Origin: Candidatus Uhrbacteria bacterium RIFCSPHIGHO2_02_FULL_53_13
Lineage (GTDB): Bacteria; Patescibacteriota; Patescibacteriia; UBA9934; UBA11717
Length of the DNA: 8,076 nt
Direction: 5' to 3'
Assembly (NCBI GenBank): GCA_001791035.1
Contig: MGDX01000039.1
Location: 1-8,076, forward strand
Positions within the stretch are counted from its first letter, which is position 1; each line of letters begins with the position of its first letter. Below the pieces are notes generated by a model. The model saw only the letters and a list, made by a program, of their open reading frames with translations, made no database searches and was not told where the DNA came from. The translations under genes were made by a program, and so were the position numbers. Positions 1 through 6,000 of the stretch are shown one piece after another.

Positions 1-2
1 CG

Positions 3-3000
3 AGCGGCATTGACAGCAACGTCATTTCCTTTGAAATTTTAGAAACACCGACGTCGGGCAACCCTGTCATTTTGTCGGTGAATCCGCAAAACGGACCCGT
101 GGGCGAGTATGTCACCATCACTGGCAGTAACTTTGGCACCAACGGAACTGTATGGTTCACCAATCCGGAGACGGGGTATAAGGCGGCAGGCTCCACGGAC
201 TTTCCGGCGCAGTGCGATGGCGTGAATTGGACGCCAACGCAGATTGTCGTGAAGGTGCCGGAGGAATACACGAACGAGACGGATGTGGCACAGATTGTGC
301 ACAACCTCACGGTTCAGCGCGGCGATGCCACGAGCAGTGCGGTGGGGTTTGGCGTGGAAAGCGGAGCCCCCGGCCCGGGGGTGTGTTCCATTTCGCCGAC
401 TGTCGGTCCGACGTCCATCAACATGGACATCTATGGCGAGTATTTTGGAGCAACGCCGGGGACGGTGACGTTCTTTAGCGGCCAAACGGCGACGCCCGTG
501 CCGACCTGGAGCCGCACGCACATTGTGGCGCAGATTCCGGCCACTACCTCAACCGGTCCTGTGAGCGTGACGGTTCTTGGAAATGAGAGCAATGCTATCA
601 ACTATGAAGTCGGCACGTGCAATCCGACGAGCGCCGCCGCGTGCGGGACGGGCTTCCAGTGCTGTGCTAACACACAGAGCTGTCAGCCGCTCAGTTCCGC
701 GTGCACGGCGGGCGCGCCGCCCTCGACCAACTATCTGTTTGAGTTCAGCACGGGCGTGATTCCGGCAGTGCCGTACGTCTTGAATACGTGCAATGCCACG
801 ACGCTGGTGTACAGCCCGTCGCCAACGCTCAATCGCTCGGGCGGTGATCAGACGTGCGTGAATGCGGTGGTGCAAGCGCATTTCAATGTGCCGGTAAACA
901 TTCCGTCAAGCGCGATTGTTGTGGAGAAGTGCGTTGGAACGGGCCTAAATCCGTGCGCAGTTACGCAAGCGGTAGCGCCCGCGCCAAACAATCCGATCAT
1001 AAATGCCTCGTCGTTTCTGTTCACACCGTCCGCACTGTTCGAGGCCAATCGTACGTATCGCGTGATGATTGACGACGCCGTAACGGCTGTTTCATCTGGC
1101 GAACCTTTGGCCGCGCCGTATGTATTCACATTTACCACGCGTAATGACGCACTCCCATGTGCGATCGAGGAAGTGGTCGTGGTGCCGCCGTCCACCACAC
1201 TTACTGATCTTGGAAATGGCATCTATAGCCCTCCGGACGCAGGTGAGGCACAGCTCACGGGACTCAGCAACGGGTCGCAGGCGTGCGTGTTGACGACTCT
1301 GCCATCGGGTGATTCGCAATGGACGATGGTCAACAACGTCGGTCCGGCGGTCAGCGCCATTCCACCGCTTACCAATCCGTCCGTGCTCGTGTCCGCGCTT
1401 GCCGAGACGCTCGCAGGCCCCGTGCGCGCCACGCTCACGGTCATCAGCCAAGGCGACTTTGGCGTTGGAAATGTGCTCGTCAATTTTGCCGACCCTGCGG
1501 TGCAGGCGTACTGGCCAAACTGCGGATCGGCGTGTTTTGGTGCTCTGATCGGAGCGCAGTTCAATGTTCCTATGAACGCAGGCAATGGTCCCTCTGGTCT
1601 CAATTCAAGTACGGTAACGCTTCGAAATTGTTTGACAGAACTTTGTGAAACGGGCGTTCTGCTTGCGTCGAGCGTGGCCGTAGATCCGTCCGATCCGATG
1701 ACTTTTACGCTCACGCCAAACGTAGCTTTGAGTCCGGTCACCGACGCAGGCAAGTACTACTCGGTCACAATCGCGTCAACCGTGGAGAGCCAAAACGGCG
1801 TTCCACTCACAGGTCTCAACGATCCCGTGCGCACACCGACGCAGTTCAAGTGGTCGTTTCGCATGAACGAGAACGGGACGCTGTGCACGATTGATCGGGT
1901 GGAGGTATCGCCGCAAAGCCACACGTTCCAATTCGTGGGCGAGCGTGCAACGGTGGCGGCGCGCGCATTTGGTGTTGCGGACGCGTGTTCCGAGCAAGGC
2001 CAACGCATTGATCCGTGGGCGTACAGTTGGAGCTGGGCGTCTTCCAACGTTGACACGGCGATTCTGTATAGCCCGCTGACACCGGCCATTGGAGACCTAG
2101 ACGTTTTTGCGGATCCGGCCGCCGGATGTTCGGCGAGCTGTACCAAGGTTGGCTCACTGCCAAGTTTGCAGGTCTGCGGCAACGGCGCGCTCGAAGGATT
2201 CTGCTCACAAAACACGGCTGTGGTGTGCACCGCGGCGAATGCGGCCACGCGATGTGCGGGAATCGGCTTTTGCAATTTGACGCTCGGCGAAGAGTGCGAT
2301 GGAGGCGCGGGATGCACCACGCAATGCACATGGACGGGTACGGCGGCGTGCGCCAGCGTCACGGCACACGCCTGTTGCGGCAATGACACGGTGGAGATTG
2401 GCGAGGAGTGCGATGGGCCGTTTGGCGAGAAGATCCCGGGCTGTACCAACCGCTGCGTACGTGGCGGCTCGTCAAGTGTTGGGGCGTTGTGTGGCAACAA
2501 CTCGCTCGCGCAAAACAGTGACAACGGCGGGGAGGACTGTGACGACGGCAACGCACGAAGTGGCGACGGATGCTCTTCGCAATGTTTGGCGGAGGGGTCG
2601 GGGACGCCGGTGGCCGTGTGCGGCAACGGGGCTGTTGAGGTCGGCGAGGAATGTGATGACGGCAATGTTTCAAACAGCGATACGTGCAGCGCCAACTGCT
2701 TGTTGAAAATTATGAACGTGTGTGCCTCTACCGCTATCGGCAATGCCAACTGTTGCGGCAATGGCATCTTGGAATCCACCAACGGCGAGCAGTGCGATGG
2801 CGCAGAAGGATGCACGAGCGCGTGCCGACTTGCCGGATCGTCGTTTGAGTATGCGACGGCGTCGTTCTGCGGTGATGGGATTGCGGGTACCGGCGAACAG
2901 GCAGCGTGCGAACTCACGGCCGGCGGCGACGGACTCATTGATCCGGTGCAAATCTCGCAAACGGCGAGCGCGGCGGACATGAGCTCGCAGTCCGTTCCGG

Positions 3001-6000
3001 AAGACGGCTTCTATACGTCCACAATCACCACGCTCGAGGCCACGTCCGATGCTTCGGACAGCGCCGAATTTTCGTTGAGCTGTTCGTGCGAACAATCGTC
3101 CGACTGCTCGATTGCCGGAGGCGATTATGGCTGTGGACAGGCGACCGGCTGTTGTTTTGAGCGCCCGGAGGTCGCCGCCTTTACGCCGCCGCACCGCAGT
3201 ACCGTGTGCCGCAATGCAGAAGTGCGCGTGAGCTTTACGCAGAAGATGTCGCACGAGTCGTTCGTGGTCGAGAACAGCAACCCGGCGCTTGATTCAGTGT
3301 CGCAAATCGGTCTGCGCGCGACTGTCTCGTCGATCGCGAGCGGATCGTGCCCGACGGGCTATGTATTGGCGGCGAATGTTGACGGGATTCCTCTTGCACA
3401 GCGGCTCCCGCGTTCTTTGCGAAACGCCATTCATCGCCTGCGCGAGGCCGTACTGCCAAACGCGGACGCGCTTTCAAGCGGCTCTTGCTACATGCCGGCG
3501 ACCTTCCGCTTTGTGGAATACCCCGATCATACCGAAGCTGTCGTGCAGTACGCGTCGGCGCTTGCCTCCAACATGGAGCACACCATCGAAGTGTTTGGCG
3601 ATTCAACTCCGTCAAACGCCACAGAGACGGGTGTGTTGAATACGGGCGGCGTTGGTATGGAGGCCATCAACAGTCAGGGGTTGGCGGCGTCGGCGACGTT
3701 TATGACGAATGACCGCATCTGTCAACTGGATCGCGTGGATGCGGTGGACGTTTCGCTGTCGCCGAACTTTTTTACCGCGGCTTCCGAGGAACATGTGTTT
3801 GATGCGACGCCGCAAACGCTCTCGAGCGGCACGCCGCAGACCATCATCCCACTGCCTGGCGTATACAACTGGGCGTACGACTGGAGCTCGTCGGACGACA
3901 CGATCCTCGACTTTGCCGCCTCCACGGAGCTGGAGGATACCGTAGTGATCAGTGGCAATCTTTCGGGTTTGGCGGCGATTCAGGTGACGGCACAGGTGAC
4001 GCAAGACACGCTGACGCCGAACGCATCGCTCGTGGGGCGCACCGTTGCCGATTCGGTGAATGCGCGCGTGTTTTTGTGCGAAGTGCCGTGGCCGGACAAT
4101 GCGCTCACGCCCGAGTTTGAGGCGCCGCTCGGCGACTATCAAGGGAACGACGATGGCATTGTGGAAGGCAACGGTTGGACGAATTTTTCAACGCTGTACT
4201 GCCGCGCCGAGGCGCTGGAGTATGACAATACACTTCAGGCATATGTGATGCCCGAAATGGCTCTGCCGGCGTTTGATCTCACGCAGGTGAGCTCGTCGGC
4301 GATTGCTTCGCCGGGCGTTGTCAAGGAATTCATTTTACGCAATCCCGAGAATCAAGAAGGCATTGGCATTCGTGTCATAGAGAATCCGAACGCTCTGCCG
4401 GTGGAGATGTGGTATGCGGCGCAGGGCTTTCAAGGGTCGCCGCGGCCGGTGCTCGTGGATGGGTTCCGCGCCATTCAAGATGGCCGTACCGTCTATGTGA
4501 ACGCGCTCAATCCGCATCCGTACAACTTGGAGGTTGAGCCCATGATTTACGCCATTTCGCACAGCCAGAACGCCGGTCCCGAGACAATGGATGTGTATAA
4601 CCAGATTGTCGCCAATATGGTTTTGATGGATCGCGGAGAGTTTTGGCCGGTGACCAACGACCGATTCTGCACGGCGGGAGGTCCAAACACAGACACGTCG
4701 TGCACGACGGACATTGAGTGCCAGCAGGCGCTTGGGCCCACGTTCAGCTGCAGCGCGCAAAAGGATCAGTGGCGCCGCGATTTGTATCGCATTGAGGACA
4801 TGCGCCGCATGGAGGCCGTACTTGGGGCATTTGGAGCGACACATAGGCATTGCTCGGTCACAAGCAACCTGGTTTGTTTGACGGACGATCAGTGCCCGGG
4901 AGGCGAATCGTGCCAAGGCGATGTGCCTCTTTTGGACGCCGGAACGTTCATCGCCAGCCGATCGGTGAGTGCTTGGCCGTCGTGGAACGCGGAGCTTGGC
5001 AACGCGCTTGGGACGGCGCTTCCGTCCGATCCTATCAACTTGCACAACGCGTGTCCTGCGGGCAGTGATCCCATTACGTGTTGGAACGCTACGGAAAACG
5101 TGTACCAGTGTCCGGACGGCTCGCAGGTGTATCGCTATCAGCGTCTTGGCACGGAGTCTTGGACGATTAGCGCGGATTTGGAGCGCCCGATGACGTTCCT
5201 CGATCCGTTCACGGAAATGCCAGGCACGGTCGGGAACATCAGCATCAACGGTTTAGAAACGCTCGGATTTCCGTCAACGACCGATGCGTGCACAACGGGA
5301 GTGGTGTTTGGCAATTCGGCGATCTGCGGCGACGGTTTGATTGGCGCGGGCGAAGTGTGTGAAATTGGCAACGCGAGCGTGGAAGCGTGCATGGAAGATT
5401 TTGACGGCGACGGTAATGATGATACGGGCACGCGCGTGACGACATGCAACGCAACCTGTTCCGGATTTATGAACGATGTGAACGGCGACGGCACTCCGGA
5501 TTCGGCATGCATCCAAACCGGTTGCGGCAACGGCATCGTGGAGGGCGTGTGCTCGGTGTCTGGAGTTTTGTGCACGAACACGGCGGCGTGTCCAGCGACA
5601 GGCGAGGTGTGCAATCCGGTCGAGGCATGTGACGACGGCTCGTTCAACGGTCAATACGGATTCTGCGGAGTGAGCTGTACGTATGACTCTGGCATCTATT
5701 GCGGCGACGGGATTTTGAATGGCGCCGAGGTGTGCGACTGTGGAACGCCTTCAACGCCAAACGCTTCGTGCGGAGACACGAATGGTCAATACAATCCGTC
5801 GCCGGATCTGTGGAATACCTGTTCGTTCGATTGTTCACAGGGGAACGTGCCAAGCTGTGGCGATGGGGAAGTGCAAGATGGATACGAGCAGTGCGACGGC
5901 GGATTTGAACCGTGGGGCGGAGCGCTGTGCTATAACGCCGCAAACCCGGCGGCCAGTTCGTATGACCGGTGCACATCCACGTGTAGCAATCCGGCAGAAA

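Noticed and set aside
367..381. GC-rich inverted repeat CCCCC-GGCCC-GGGGG, a possible terminator or hairpin
   Set aside because: It lies inside the coding frame, encodes the APGPG linker between the IPT/TIG domains, and has no T-run after it.
423..425. In-frame ATG as a possible translation start
   Set aside because: The frame is open upstream to the window edge and a complete IPT/TIG domain precedes this codon. Starting here would cut into the second IPT/TIG domain.
1757..2980. 407-codon open frame on the minus strand
   Set aside because: It lies fully antisense to the domain-bearing frame. Its low-complexity Ser/Pro/His repeats are what the Cys-rich repeats produce when read on the other strand. 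No known domain is visible.
5397..5501. Dockerin domain for cellulosome assembly
   Set aside because: The calcium loops fit, but the helices after each loop and the cohesin-recognition residues are absent and cysteines intervene. Only calcium-loop motifs are claimed.
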